DNA of 64,000 nt, taken from assembly GCF_024749045.1 (NCBI RefSeq), contig NZ_CP087184.1, positions 4,836,001-4,900,000 on the forward strand. Direction: 5' to 3'. The position numbers and the translations under genes were made by a program. This stretch comes from Pseudomonas sp. B21-028. Lineage in GTDB: Bacteria > Pseudomonadota > Gammaproteobacteria > Pseudomonadales > Pseudomonadaceae. Shown in pieces: positions 8,114 to 16,386 of the stretch (its first letter is position 1; each line of letters opens with the position of its first letter). The notes below the pieces were generated by a model that saw nothing but the letters and a program-made list of their open reading frames with translations, was not told the DNA's origin and searched no databases.

Positions 8114-9262
8114 TTATTTCGCCAGCCCGGCAATGCACGGCGACACGAACAACTCACCGTGCCAGGCACCCGATACCGTGCGCCAGCCGACGATCAGCCA
8201 CAGCACCACCAGCATTACCACCAACAGGCAACCGAACAGGCTGAAGAACCCCAAGCCCAACAGGCTCGCCAGTTTCAGCGTCGTCAATGCGTACACACCC
8301 AAGGGGAAGGTAAAGCCCCACCAACCGAGGTTGAACGGGATGCCTTCGCGCAAGTAACGCGCCGTGATCAGCAGCGCCATCAGCATCCACCAGAACCCGA
8401 ACCCCCATAGCGTGACACCGGCCACCAGCCCCAGGCCGGCGGCGATTTCACCGACGCCAGGCATGCCATTGGCAGCAAAGATCATCGGGGCCTCGCCGCC
8501 GAGCACCAGCATGCCCAAGGCCCCTGTGCCGATTGGTCCCAGTGCCAGCCAGCTCGACGCCGCCATGTTCTCGTGAGGCAGTTTGTGCAAGGCCATGCGC
8601 AGCAGCAGAATTGTCAGAATGCTGAACGCCACCGGTAGGGAAAAGGCCCAGAGCACGTAGCTGATGACCAGCATGACCAGTTGCGAATGGGCGCTTGCCA
8701 GGTGCGGTGCCAAGAGCCCGCCGCTGGCGGCTGCGACTTCGGCAGCCACCACCGGCAACAGCCACACGGCGGTCATCTGGTCGATCCGGTGCTCCTGCCG
8801 GGTGAACATCAGGAACGGGATCAACACGCCACAGGCCAGGGACATTGCCACATCGATCCACCACAACGCCTCGGCCAGCGACACCACGGCGTTTCCCCAG
8901 CGCGGCAGGCCGAACACCAGGAAACCGTTGATGATGGTCGCCAGCCCCATGGGAATGGTGCCGAAGAACATCGAGACTGTTGAATGGCCGAAAATCCGCC
9001 GCGCCTCATCGAAGAACAACACCCAACGGGCAGCGTACAAACCGCTGAACAACACAAACAGCAGGATGTTGAACCACCACAAACCTTCACCCACGACACG
9101 CAGGCCAGGCAGATTACCCGGCCACTGGACCAGGGCCAGGGCGAGTACGCCGGTGCCCATGGTCACGGCGAACCAGTTGGGCGTGAATTGGCGAATGGCT
9201 TCCAACGGCCTGGGCAAGTGGCTGAGTGGGCGCAAACGGCTTGTTGCAGGGCAGCATGTCAT
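8114..9262 (-). CDS. TDT-family transporter (TehA/SLAC1/Mae1-like)
   Basis: 382 residues with ten predicted membrane segments. FTPNWFAVTMGTGVLALAL near residues 26-44 is the conserved first-helix motif of the tellurite-resistance/dicarboxylate transporter (TDT) family, which includes TehA, malate permease Mae1 and sulfite pump Ssu1. LWGFGFWWMLMALLITARYL near residue 290 also fits. The substrate (sulfite, dicarboxylate or other anion) cannot be assigned. It follows a small cupin gene on the same strand with a 104-base gap holding an inverted repeat (9344-9362). Confidence 0.82.
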   Translation of the reverse strand: MTCCPATSRLRPLSHLPRPLEAIRQFTPNWFAVTMGTGVLALALVQWPGNLPGLRVVGEGLWWFNILLFVLFSGLYAARWVLFFDEARRIFGHSTVSMFFGTIPMGLATIINGFLVFGLPRWGNAVVSLAEALWWIDVAMSLACGVLIPFLMFTRQEHRIDQMTAVWLLPVVAAEVAAASGGLLAPHLASAHSQLVMLVISYVLWAFSLPVAFSILTILLLRMALHKLPHENMAASSWLALGPIGTGALGMLVLGGEAPMIFAANGMPGVGEIAAGLGLVAGVTLWGFGFWWMLMALLITARYLREGIPFNLGWWGFTFPLGVYALTTLKLASLLGLGFFSLFGCLLVVMLVVLWLIVGWRTVSGAWHGELFVSPCIAGLAK

Positions 9263-9343
9263 GACGAACTCCAGTCCCCGGTTGAGGTGGAGTGATCTTA
9301 GAGCCGGATCGAATATCGATATAACGGGTAATTTCTCTATATG

Positions 9344-9362
9344 TTATCTGTTTTACAGATAA
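9344..9362. promoter_or_regulatory. Inverted repeat upstream of TDT transporter
   Basis: TTATCTG and CAGATAA separated by five bases form a perfect palindrome in the gap between the cupin stop and the TDT gene start. There is no T-run after it on the minus strand, so a regulator-binding site is as likely as a terminator. Confidence 0.35.
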
Positions 9363-9366
9363 TCAA

Positions 9367-9678
9367 TCAGACACTGCCTTCGCTTTCGATCACCAGGATT
9401 CTCGCCGCTCCCTGGGGCTTGGCCACATGTTCGGCCCCGACCGATGCGTAGAAGATATCCCCAACCCCCAGCAAGGTCTCCTTTTCGACACCCTCCTCCC
9501 GGTAGCACATCTGCACGAGCCCATCGAGCACCACGAACACTTCCTGAGCATCGTTGACGTGCCATTTGTACGGCTGATCGGTCCAGTGCAGGCGGGTGGT
9601 GATGCCGTTCATGTTGGCGATATCCAATGCGGCCCAGGCACGGTCGCCGGTGAAGGATTTGCTGCGAATAATCTTCAA
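9367..9678 (-). CDS. Small cupin-domain protein
   Basis: 103 residues forming a single cupin barrel. The motif region WHVNDAQEVFVVLDGLVQM contains the histidine and glutamate expected of cupin motif 1, and GDIFYASVGAEHVAKPQG supplies the motif 2 histidine. The protein probably binds one metal ion in the cytoplasm; it may be a small metal-dependent enzyme or a ligand sensor. The reaction is not predictable. It lies between the MFS gene and the TDT transporter, all on the minus strand. Start ATG 9678 is preceded by AGGAGGTTC-like sequence overlapping the coding start region on the other strand, so the exact start is moderately certain. Confidence 0.75.
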   Translation of the reverse strand: MKIIRSKSFTGDRAWAALDIANMNGITTRLHWTDQPYKWHVNDAQEVFVVLDGLVQMCYREEGVEKETLLGVGDIFYASVGAEHVAKPQGAARILVIESEGSV

Positions 9679-9745
9679 GGAGGTTCAACCGGAAAAATGA
9701 CGAGAGGCCAAGGCTACCTCAATTCAACCGTTTGCATTCAACGGA

Positions 9746-10939
9746 TCAAGGTCGAACACCATCGCCTGCCGGTTTCGCGGCCTGCCGCAACAGCCCCAGC
9801 AACGCAGCGCTCGCCAACAGGATCAGCACCAGACCATAACCATCGGTTGTCGGGATCAACCCGAACACCCGCGTCAGGTTCCCGGCCAGCAGTGACGGCA
9901 AGCTGAAAGCCAGGTAACTGAGCACATAGAATGCCGACATCAACCCCGCCCGCTGATGGGGCAAGGCCAGCGGCATGATGCTGCGCAACGCACCGAGGAA
10001 ACCCGCGCCGAAACCGCTGCCGGTCACCAGCGTGCCGATGAAGAACAACGGCAGGCTCCCCGTGTGCGCGGCGATCAACACCAGCGCGAGGCCGGTTATC
10101 AACAAGCTGGCGGCAAGACGCAGCATCTTTTCTGCGCCCTGGTTGCGCAGCGTGTAAATGGACAAGGCTCCGGTGAGCGTCAGGGCCGCCACCAATGCAC
10201 CGCCGATCAGGTTGGAGGTCGATCCGGTCGCTGTCCGCACCAGGGACGGCGCCAACGACAGATAGAAACCGCCCACCGCCCAGGCCGCCAGGTTCAACGG
10301 CAGCACCAGCCACAAGGGCCGCCGCGCCTGTGTCGGCACATGCAAGGTCGGGCGCAGGGACTGCCAGGCCCCGGGTTGCGGGCTGACGCTTTCCTTCAGG
10401 CGCCAGAGATAGATGGCCTGGGCCAGGAACAGGCCCAGCAACAGCCAATAGGTCAGTTGCAGGGGCAACGGCGCGAACTCCGCCAGCAAACCACACCCCA
10501 GCGCTCCGCAGGCCATCCCCAGCAAGGGCGCGACACTGGTGATCAACGGGCCTTGCTGACGATCGAAGTCCAGCAGCGCGGCCCCCAGCACACTGGTGGC
10601 CATGCCCGTGGCGAAGCCCTGGATCAACCGGGCCCCGATCAGCCAAGCGATGCTGTCGGCATTGATAAACATCAGCATCGCCAGCATGTTGAGCAACAGC
10701 GCCACGAAGATCACCGGTTTGCGACCCAGGTAATCCGACAACGACCCCACGGTCAGCAAGGCCGCCAACAGACTGAAGGCGTATACGCCGAAGATCAGCG
10801 TGAGGATCGCCGGGGAAAACTGCATGTGTTCCTGATAGAGGTGATACAACGGCGTCGGCGCGCTGGAGGCGGCGAGGAAACCGAGCAAGGTGACAGCCAG
10901 GAATATCAGGCTGGCACGGGTCGAAGCTGGACGGGACAT
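9746..10939 (-). CDS. MFS efflux transporter
   Basis: 397 residues with 12 predicted membrane helices. The loop 2-3 motif GSLSDYLGRKPVIFVALLLN is the MFS signature motif A, and the N-terminal half is the better conserved one, as in drug:proton antiporters. ATG 10939 is chosen over GTG 10945 because GGAG is seven bases before the ATG. The gene is divergent from a TetR-family regulator (start 11056), an arrangement usual for a repressor and the efflux pump it controls. An inverted repeat at 10975-10995 lies between the two starts. The exported compound is unknown. Confidence 0.85.
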   Translation of the reverse strand: MSRPASTRASLIFLAVTLLGFLAASSAPTPLYHLYQEHMQFSPAILTLIFGVYAFSLLAALLTVGSLSDYLGRKPVIFVALLLNMLAMLMFINADSIAWLIGARLIQGFATGMATSVLGAALLDFDRQQGPLITSVAPLLGMACGALGCGLLAEFAPLPLQLTYWLLLGLFLAQAIYLWRLKESVSPQPGAWQSLRPTLHVPTQARRPLWLVLPLNLAAWAVGGFYLSLAPSLVRTATGSTSNLIGGALVAALTLTGALSIYTLRNQGAEKMLRLAASLLITGLALVLIAAHTGSLPLFFIGTLVTGSGFGAGFLGALRSIMPLALPHQRAGLMSAFYVLSYLAFSLPSLLAGNLTRVFGLIPTTDGYGLVLILLASAALLGLLRQAAKPAGDGVRP

Positions 10940-10974
10940 GGGCACACTCCGCAGAAGCTGTTCACAAAAATATC

Positions 10975-10995
10975 AGCAAAAGCTAATTTTTTGCT
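10975..10995. promoter_or_regulatory. Candidate TetR operator between divergent genes
   Basis: AGCAAAA and TTTTGCT form a perfect 7-bp inverted repeat with a seven-base centre, 36 bases from the MFS start and 61 bases from the TetR start. Position and symmetry fit a TetR-family operator; no experimental support is visible. Confidence 0.45.
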
Positions 10996-11055
10996 TTTTC
11001 CGAGTGTGCTCCCGAGGTGCGCTTAAAGCAAATTCTTTGTGTTAAGGTCCGATCC

Positions 11056-11595
11056 ATGGCTATTAAAGAAGGTTTACGCCCCGGCGGCAGAAGCGCCCGG
11101 GTACAAGAGTCGATCCATTCGGCCGTTCACGCCCTGCTCCAGGAACAGGAACGCGCCACGCTGACCGTGCCGCAAATTGCCGCGCGCGCGGGTGTGACGC
11201 CGTCCACCATCTACCGGCGCTGGGGTGACCTGCCGGCGCTGCTGGCCGATGTCGCCGTCGCCCGCATGCGCCACGACAGCGAACCGGCCAACACCGGCAG
11301 CCTGCGCGGCGATCTGCGCGCCTGGGCCGAGCAATACCTCGACGAAATGAATTCCGAACCCGGTCGCAACATGATGCGCGACATCCAGGCCTGCGCCACG
11401 CCAGGGCATTGCGTGGGGATCATCAGCGCTCAGTTGCGGATCATTCTGGAACGGTATCCCGATGAGCCAAATCCTGGCATCGAGCGGCTGATCAATGTGA
11501 TGGTGGCGCCGACGGTGTTTCGCATTCTCTTTGCCAGCGCGCCGCTGGAGGTTGAGGAGTTGTATCGGTTGATTGATATCGCGCTGGCTCAGTAA
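11056..11595 (+). CDS. TetR-family transcriptional regulator
   Basis: 179 residues. The N-terminal helix-turn-helix reads LTVPQIAARAGVTPSTIYRRW (about residues 38-58), the standard TetR DNA-binding motif; the rest is a helical ligand-binding domain with KR-poor, acidic character. ATG 11056 is used instead of the open-frame start 13 codons upstream because it gives the usual short N-terminal arm. Divergent from an MFS transporter, it most likely represses that gene and itself (inference). The inducer is unknown. Confidence 0.88.
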   Translation: MAIKEGLRPGGRSARVQESIHSAVHALLQEQERATLTVPQIAARAGVTPSTIYRRWGDLPALLADVAVARMRHDSEPANTGSLRGDLRAWAEQYLDEMNSEPGRNMMRDIQACATPGHCVGIISAQLRIILERYPDEPNPGIERLINVMVAPTVFRILFASAPLEVEELYRLIDIALAQ

Positions 11596-11602
11596 GGCAG
11601 CC

Positions 11603-11627
11603 ATCGCGAGCAGGCTCGCTCCCACAG
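11603..11627. repeat. Single REP
   Basis: One arm of the GTGGGAGC class (ATCGCGAGCAGGCTCGCTCC...) just after the TetR stop codon. Confidence 0.75.
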
Positions 11628-11670
11628 GGAACAGGCGGCGCACGCCGGATCTGTGAATGGTCCATAACCC

Positions 11671-11760
11671 TGTGGGAGCGGGCTTGCTCGCGAAGACGAC
11701 TTTACGTTCACCATTGATGCAAGCTGACCCGGCGCTTTCGCGAGCAAGCCCGCTCCCACA
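11671..11760. repeat. REPIN (GTGGGAGC class)
   Basis: Two full inverted arms (TGTGGGAGCGGGCTTGCTCG and complement) around a spacer of about 45 bases, between the TetR gene and the MxtR-like kinase. Confidence 0.9.
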
Positions 11761-11806
11761 TTTTGTTCTGCAGTGGATGAGAGATTCATGACCGCTGCGA
11801 ATCCCT

Positions 11807-11830
11807 TGTGGGAGCGAGCCTGCTCGCGAT
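11807..11830. repeat. Single REP
   Basis: A third REP copy, TGTGGGAGCGAGCCTGCTCG, within 210 bases of the two preceding ones. Confidence 0.75.
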
Positions 11831-11969
11831 GAGGCCCGCAAATCCACAGCATGACCCGAGTGCGACACCCCACCACGCCCCGACCTTGGTCGACACTGAC
11901 GAACCCGAGCGGGCATGCGAGACTGTCTTGCCGGGCCCAAGCCCCGGTGTTCTTCGTTCAGGAGTTTCC

Positions 11970-14900
11970 ATGTCGTTGTCCAGCGGGCTGATCGCCGTCG
12001 TTGCCCTGGCCTATATGGCCATCATGTTCGCCATCGCCTTCTACGGCGACCGGCGCAGCACGCCGTTGCCTCCACGGGTACGGGCGTGGGTCTACAGCCT
12101 GTCGCTGGCGGTGTATTGCACCAGCTGGACGTTCTTCGGCGCGGTGGGCCAGGCAGCCGAACAGCTCTGGTCATTCCTGCCGATCTACCTCGGGCCGGTC
12201 CTGCTGCTGGTGCTGGCGCCGTGGGTCCTGCAAAAAATGGTGATGATCAGTAAACAGGAGAACATCACCTCCATCGCCGACTTCATCGCCGCCCGCTATG
12301 GCAAGTCCCAGTCGCTGGCGGTGGTGGTCGCGCTGATCTGCCTGGTGGGCGTGCTGCCCTACATCGCCTTGCAGCTCAAGGGCATCGTGCTCGGAGTGAA
12401 CCTGTTGATCGGCGCCGGCGCCGATGCCATGGGCACCCGCGCCCAGGACACCGCCCTGATCGTCTCGCTGATCCTGGCCTTGTTTACCATCGTGTTCGGC
12501 ACTCGCAACCTCGATGCCACCGAACACCACCGCGGCATGGTGCTGGCCATTGCCTTCGAGTCGCTGGTCAAGCTGTTCGCCTTCCTCGCGGTCGGCGCCT
12601 TCGTGACGTTCGGTCTCTACGACGGCTTCGACGACCTGTTCGACCAGGCGATGCTCGCACCGCGCCTGGAGCAATATTGGAAAGAAACCATCAACTGGCC
12701 GTCCATGGTGGTGCAGACCGGGGTGGCGATGATGGCGATCATCTGCCTGCCGCGTCAGTTTCATGTGACGGTGGTGGAGAACATCGAGCCCCAGGACCTG
12801 CGTCTGGCCAAGTGGGTGTTCCCCGCCTACCTGGCCCTCGCCGCGCTGTTCGTGGTGCCCATCGCCCTCGCCGGACAAATGCTGTTGCCCAGCTCGGTGC
12901 TGCCGGACTCGTTCGTCATCAGCCTGCCGCTGGCGCAGGCCCATCCGTCACTGGCGTTACTGGCGTTCATTGGCGGCGCCTCGGCGGCAACCGGCATGGT
13001 GATCGTCGCGAGCGTGGCCCTGTCCACCATGGTGTCCAACGACATGCTGCTGCCCTGGCTGTTGCGTCGTAACAACGCCGAGCGGCCGTTCGAAGTGTTC
13101 CGCCAATGGATGCTCTCGGTGCGTCGGGTCAGCATCGTGGTGATCCTGCTGCTGGCCTATGTCAGCTACCGCCTGCTGGGTTCCACCGCGAGCCTGGCGA
13201 CCATCGGCCAGATTGCCTTCGCCGCCGTCACCCAATTGGCGCCCGCCATGCTCGGCGCGCTGTACTGGAAACAGGCGAACCGCCGCGGTGTATTCGCCGG
13301 CCTCGCCGCGGGGATTTTCCTCTGGTTCTACACCCTGGTGCTGCCGATCGCTGCCCACAGCCTGGGCTGGTCCCTGAACACGTTCCCGGGCCTGGCCTGG
13401 CTGCATGGCAATCCATTGCATCTGCCGATCAGCCCGCTCACCCAGGGCGTCGTCCTGTCCCTGGCCGGTAACTTCACGCTGTTTGCCTGGATCTCGGTAC
13501 TGTCGCGCACCCGGGTGTCGGAACACTGGCAGGCCGGACGCTTCATCGGCCAGGAGATCAGTGCCCGCCCCAGCGCCCGGTCGATGCTGGCGGTGCACAT
13601 CGAAGACCTGCTGCAACTGGCGGCACGCTTCGTCGGCGAGGAACGGGCGCGCCAGAGTTTCATCCGCTTTGCCTACCGCCAGGGCAAGGGCTTCAACCCA
13701 AACCAGAACGCCGACAGCGAATGGATCGCCCACACCGAGCGCCTGCTGGCTGGTGTGCTCGGGGCATCGTCGACGCGGGCCGTGGTCAAAGCCGCGATTG
13801 AAGGTCGGGAGATGCAACTGGAGGATGTCGTCCGGATCGCTGACGAAGCTTCGGAAGTGCTGCAGTTCAACCGTGCCCTGCTGCAAGGCGCCATCGAGAA
13901 CATCACCCAGGGCATCAGCGTGGTGGACCAATCCCTCCGGTTGGTGGCGTGGAACCGTCGATACCTGGAACTGTTCAACTACCCGGACGGCCTGATCAGC
14001 GTCGGCCGGCCCATTGCCGACATCATCCGCTACAACGCCGAACGCGGCCTCTGCGGTCCGGGCGAGGCCGAAGTCCACGTCGCCCGGCGCCTGCACTGGA
14101 TGCGCCAGGGCCGTGCCCACACCTCCGAACGGCTGTTCCCGAACGGCCGGGTGATCGAGCTGATCGGCAACCCGATGCCCGGCGGCGGTTTCGTCATGAG
14201 CTTCACCGACATCACCGCCTTCCGCGAAGCCGCACAGGCCCTGACCGAAGCCAACGAAGGGCTGGAGCAACGGGTGGCCGAACGCACCCGGGAGCTGTCG
14301 CAACTGAACGAAGCCCTGACCGAAGCCAAAAGCACCGCCGAAGCGGCCTACCAATCCAAGACCCGCTTCCTGGCCGCTGTCAGCCATGACCTGATGCAAC
14401 CCCTCAATGCCGCTCGACTGTTCTCCGCCGCGCTGTCCCACCAGCACGACGGCTTGCCAGGCGAAGCCCGGCAACTGGTTCAGCATCTGGACAGTTCACT
14501 GCGCTCGGCCGAAGACCTGATCACCGACCTGTTGGACATTTCCCGCCTGGAAAACGGCAAGATCAACCCCGACCGTAAAGCCTTCGCCCTCAATGACCTG
14601 TTCGATACCCTCGGTGCCGAGTTCACGGTGCTGGCACGGGAACAAGGCTTGAAGTTCCGCGTTCGAGGCTCGCGACTGCGGGTCGACAGCGACATCAAAT
14701 TGCTGCGGCGCATTCTGCAGAATTTCCTCACCAATGCCTTCCGCTATGCCAATGGACCAGTCCTGCTGGGCGTGCGTCGGCGCAGTGGCGAGCTATGCCT
14801 GGAGGTCTGGGATCGCGGACCGGGCATCGCGGAAGATAAGCGGCAAGTGATTTTCGAAGAATTCAAACGCCTGGACAGCCATCAGACCCGCGCCGAAAAA

Positions 14901-15440
14901 GGCCTGGGCCTGGGCCTGGCCATTGCCGACGGGCTGTGCCGGGTACTCGGCCATACCTTGCGCGTGCGCTCCTGGCCGGGACGCGGCAGTGTGTTCAGCG
15001 TCAGCGTACCGCTGGCCCATACGCAGATAGCCGCGCCCAGCATCGTGGCCGAACCCAACGGGCATTTGCCTAGCGGCGCACAGGTCCTGTGTGTCGATAA
15101 CGAAGACAGCATCCTGATCGGCATGAACAGCCTCCTGACCCGCTGGGGTTGCCAGGTGTGGACAGCGCGCAACCGTGAAGAATGCGAGCGCTGGCTCGCC
15201 GAGGGCGGACGCCCGCAACTGGCCCTGGTGGACTTTCATCTGGACAACGGCGAGACCGGCACCGAACTGATGGCCTGGCTGCGCACCCGCATGGGTGAAC
15301 CGGTACCGGGGGTCGTGATCAGCGCCGACGGCCGCCCCGAGACGGTGGCCCAGGTACACGCCGCCGGGCTGGATTACCTGGCAAAACCGGTGAAGCCGGC
15401 GGCGTTGAGGGCGTTGTTGAGTCGGCATTTGCCGTTGTAA
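11970..15440 (+). CDS. mxtR: Sodium:solute symporter-fused hybrid sensor histidine kinase (MxtR-like)
   Basis: 1,156 residues. Residues 1 to about 500 form a 12-13 helix sodium:solute symporter-like domain (SYCTSWTFFGAVGQAAEQLW region, ITSIADFIAARYGKS). A PAS domain follows (about 635-760; INQGISVVDQSLRLVAWN type), then a short coiled coil, a HisKA domain with phospho-acceptor H806 in AAVSHDLMQPLNA, an ATPase domain (DRGPGIAEDKR, GLGLGLAI) and a receiver domain with D1088 in ALVDFHLDNG and K in DYLAKPVKP. Architecture and length match MxtR of P. aeruginosa; CbrA is the related, shorter kinase. ATG 11970 is chosen because CAGGAG precedes it and the first helix begins there. The cognate regulator is not in this window. 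Confidence 0.88.
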   Translation: MSLSSGLIAVVALAYMAIMFAIAFYGDRRSTPLPPRVRAWVYSLSLAVYCTSWTFFGAVGQAAEQLWSFLPIYLGPVLLLVLAPWVLQKMVMISKQENITSIADFIAARYGKSQSLAVVVALICLVGVLPYIALQLKGIVLGVNLLIGAGADAMGTRAQDTALIVSLILALFTIVFGTRNLDATEHHRGMVLAIAFESLVKLFAFLAVGAFVTFGLYDGFDDLFDQAMLAPRLEQYWKETINWPSMVVQTGVAMMAIICLPRQFHVTVVENIEPQDLRLAKWVFPAYLALAALFVVPIALAGQMLLPSSVLPDSFVISLPLAQAHPSLALLAFIGGASAATGMVIVASVALSTMVSNDMLLPWLLRRNNAERPFEVFRQWMLSVRRVSIVVILLLAYVSYRLLGSTASLATIGQIAFAAVTQLAPAMLGALYWKQANRRGVFAGLAAGIFLWFYTLVLPIAAHSLGWSLNTFPGLAWLHGNPLHLPISPLTQGVVLSLAGNFTLFAWISVLSRTRVSEHWQAGRFIGQEISARPSARSMLAVHIEDLLQLAARFVGEERARQSFIRFAYRQGKGFNPNQNADSEWIAHTERLLAGVLGASSTRAVVKAAIEGREMQLEDVVRIADEASEVLQFNRALLQGAIENITQGISVVDQSLRLVAWNRRYLELFNYPDGLISVGRPIADIIRYNAERGLCGPGEAEVHVARRLHWMRQGRAHTSERLFPNGRVIELIGNPMPGGGFVMSFTDITAFREAAQALTEANEGLEQRVAERTRELSQLNEALTEAKSTAEAAYQSKTRFLAAVSHDLMQPLNAARLFSAALSHQHDGLPGEARQLVQHLDSSLRSAEDLITDLLDISRLENGKINPDRKAFALNDLFDTLGAEFTVLAREQGLKFRVRGSRLRVDSDIKLLRRILQNFLTNAFRYANGPVLLGVRRRSGELCLEVWDRGPGIAEDKRQVIFEEFKRLDSHQTRAEKGLGLGLAIADGLCRVLGHTLRVRSWPGRGSVFSVSVPLAHTQIAAPSIVAEPNGHLPSGAQVLCVDNEDSILIGMNSLLTRWGCQVWTARNREECERWLAEGGRPQLALVDFHLDNGETGTELMAWLRTRMGEPVPGVVISADGRPETVAQVHAAGLDYLAKPVKPAALRALLSRHLPL

Positions 15441-15455
15441 GAAGAAACCATCTTT

Positions 15456-16386
15456 CTTCCTGGCACCTTAACCCTGTGGCGAGGGGATTATCCCCGTCAG
15501 GCTGCCCAGCAGCCTCCTTTGTGAGTGCTGCGCACTCAAGCGGGGATAAATCCCCTCGCCACGGGGTTTTGCGTCAACTAGGAGGCGGCATTAAGCGTTG
15601 GGTTTGGCATCGGCCTCTTCCGACAACTCAGGCAGCCCATTCTCATCCGTCGACAGCCCCCCGAGACGGTGGCCCAGGTATACGCCGCCAGGCTGGATTC
15701 TTCTTGGCACCTTAACCCTGTGGCGAGGGGATTTATCCCCGTCAGGCTGCCCAGCAGCCTCCTTTGTGAGTGCTGCGCACTCAAGCGGGGATAAATCCCC
15801 TCGCCACGGGGTTTTGCGTCAACTAGGGGGCGGCATTAAGCGTTGGGTGTGGCATCGGCCTCTTCCGACAACTCTGGCAGCCCATTCTCATCCGTCGACA
15901 GCCCCCCGAGACGGTGGCCCAGGTACACGCCGCCGGGCTGGATTCTTCCTGACACCTTAACCCTGTGGCGAGGGGATTTATCCCCGTCAGGCTGCCCAGC
16001 AGCCTCCTTTGTGAGTGCTGCGCACTCAAGCGGGGATAAATCCCCTCGCCACGGGGTTTTGCGTCAACTAGGGGGTGGCATTAAGCGTTGGGTTTCGCAT
16101 CGGCCTCTTCCGGCAACTCGGGCAGCCCATCCTCACCCGTCGACAGCCGCCCGAGACGGTGGCCCAGGTATACGCCGCCAGGCTGGATTCCTCCTGACAC
16201 CTTAACCCTGTGGCGAGGGGATTTATCCCCGTCAGGCTGCCCAGCAGCCTCCTTTGTGAGTGCTGCGCACTCAAGCGGGGATAAATCCCCTCGCCACGGG
16301 GTTTTGCGTCAACTAGGGGGTGGCATTAAGCGTGGGGTTTGGCATCGGCCTCTTCCGGCAACTCCGGCAGCCCATCCTCATCCGTC
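15456..16386. repeat. Tandem array of a 245-bp unit (about 3.8 copies) at the mxtR/rmuC junction
   Basis: Units begin at 15456, 15700, 15945 and 16190; the first is one base shorter, the others are 245 bases. Each unit holds a GTGGCGAGGGGATTTATCCCC-class REPIN, then about 60 bases nearly identical to the 3' end of rmuC (true copy 16326-16386), then about 40 bases nearly identical to 15334-15375 inside mxtR. The last unit is partial and runs into rmuC itself. Copies differ by a few substitutions. The short plus-strand frames inside the units are not treated as genes. Confidence 0.95.

Noticed and set aside
12957..14486. 509-codon minus-strand open frame
   Set aside because: Shadow inside the MxtR-like kinase; no domain.
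15456..16386. CRISPR array
   Set aside because: The period is 245 bases and the whole unit repeats without unique spacers; no cas genes nearby.
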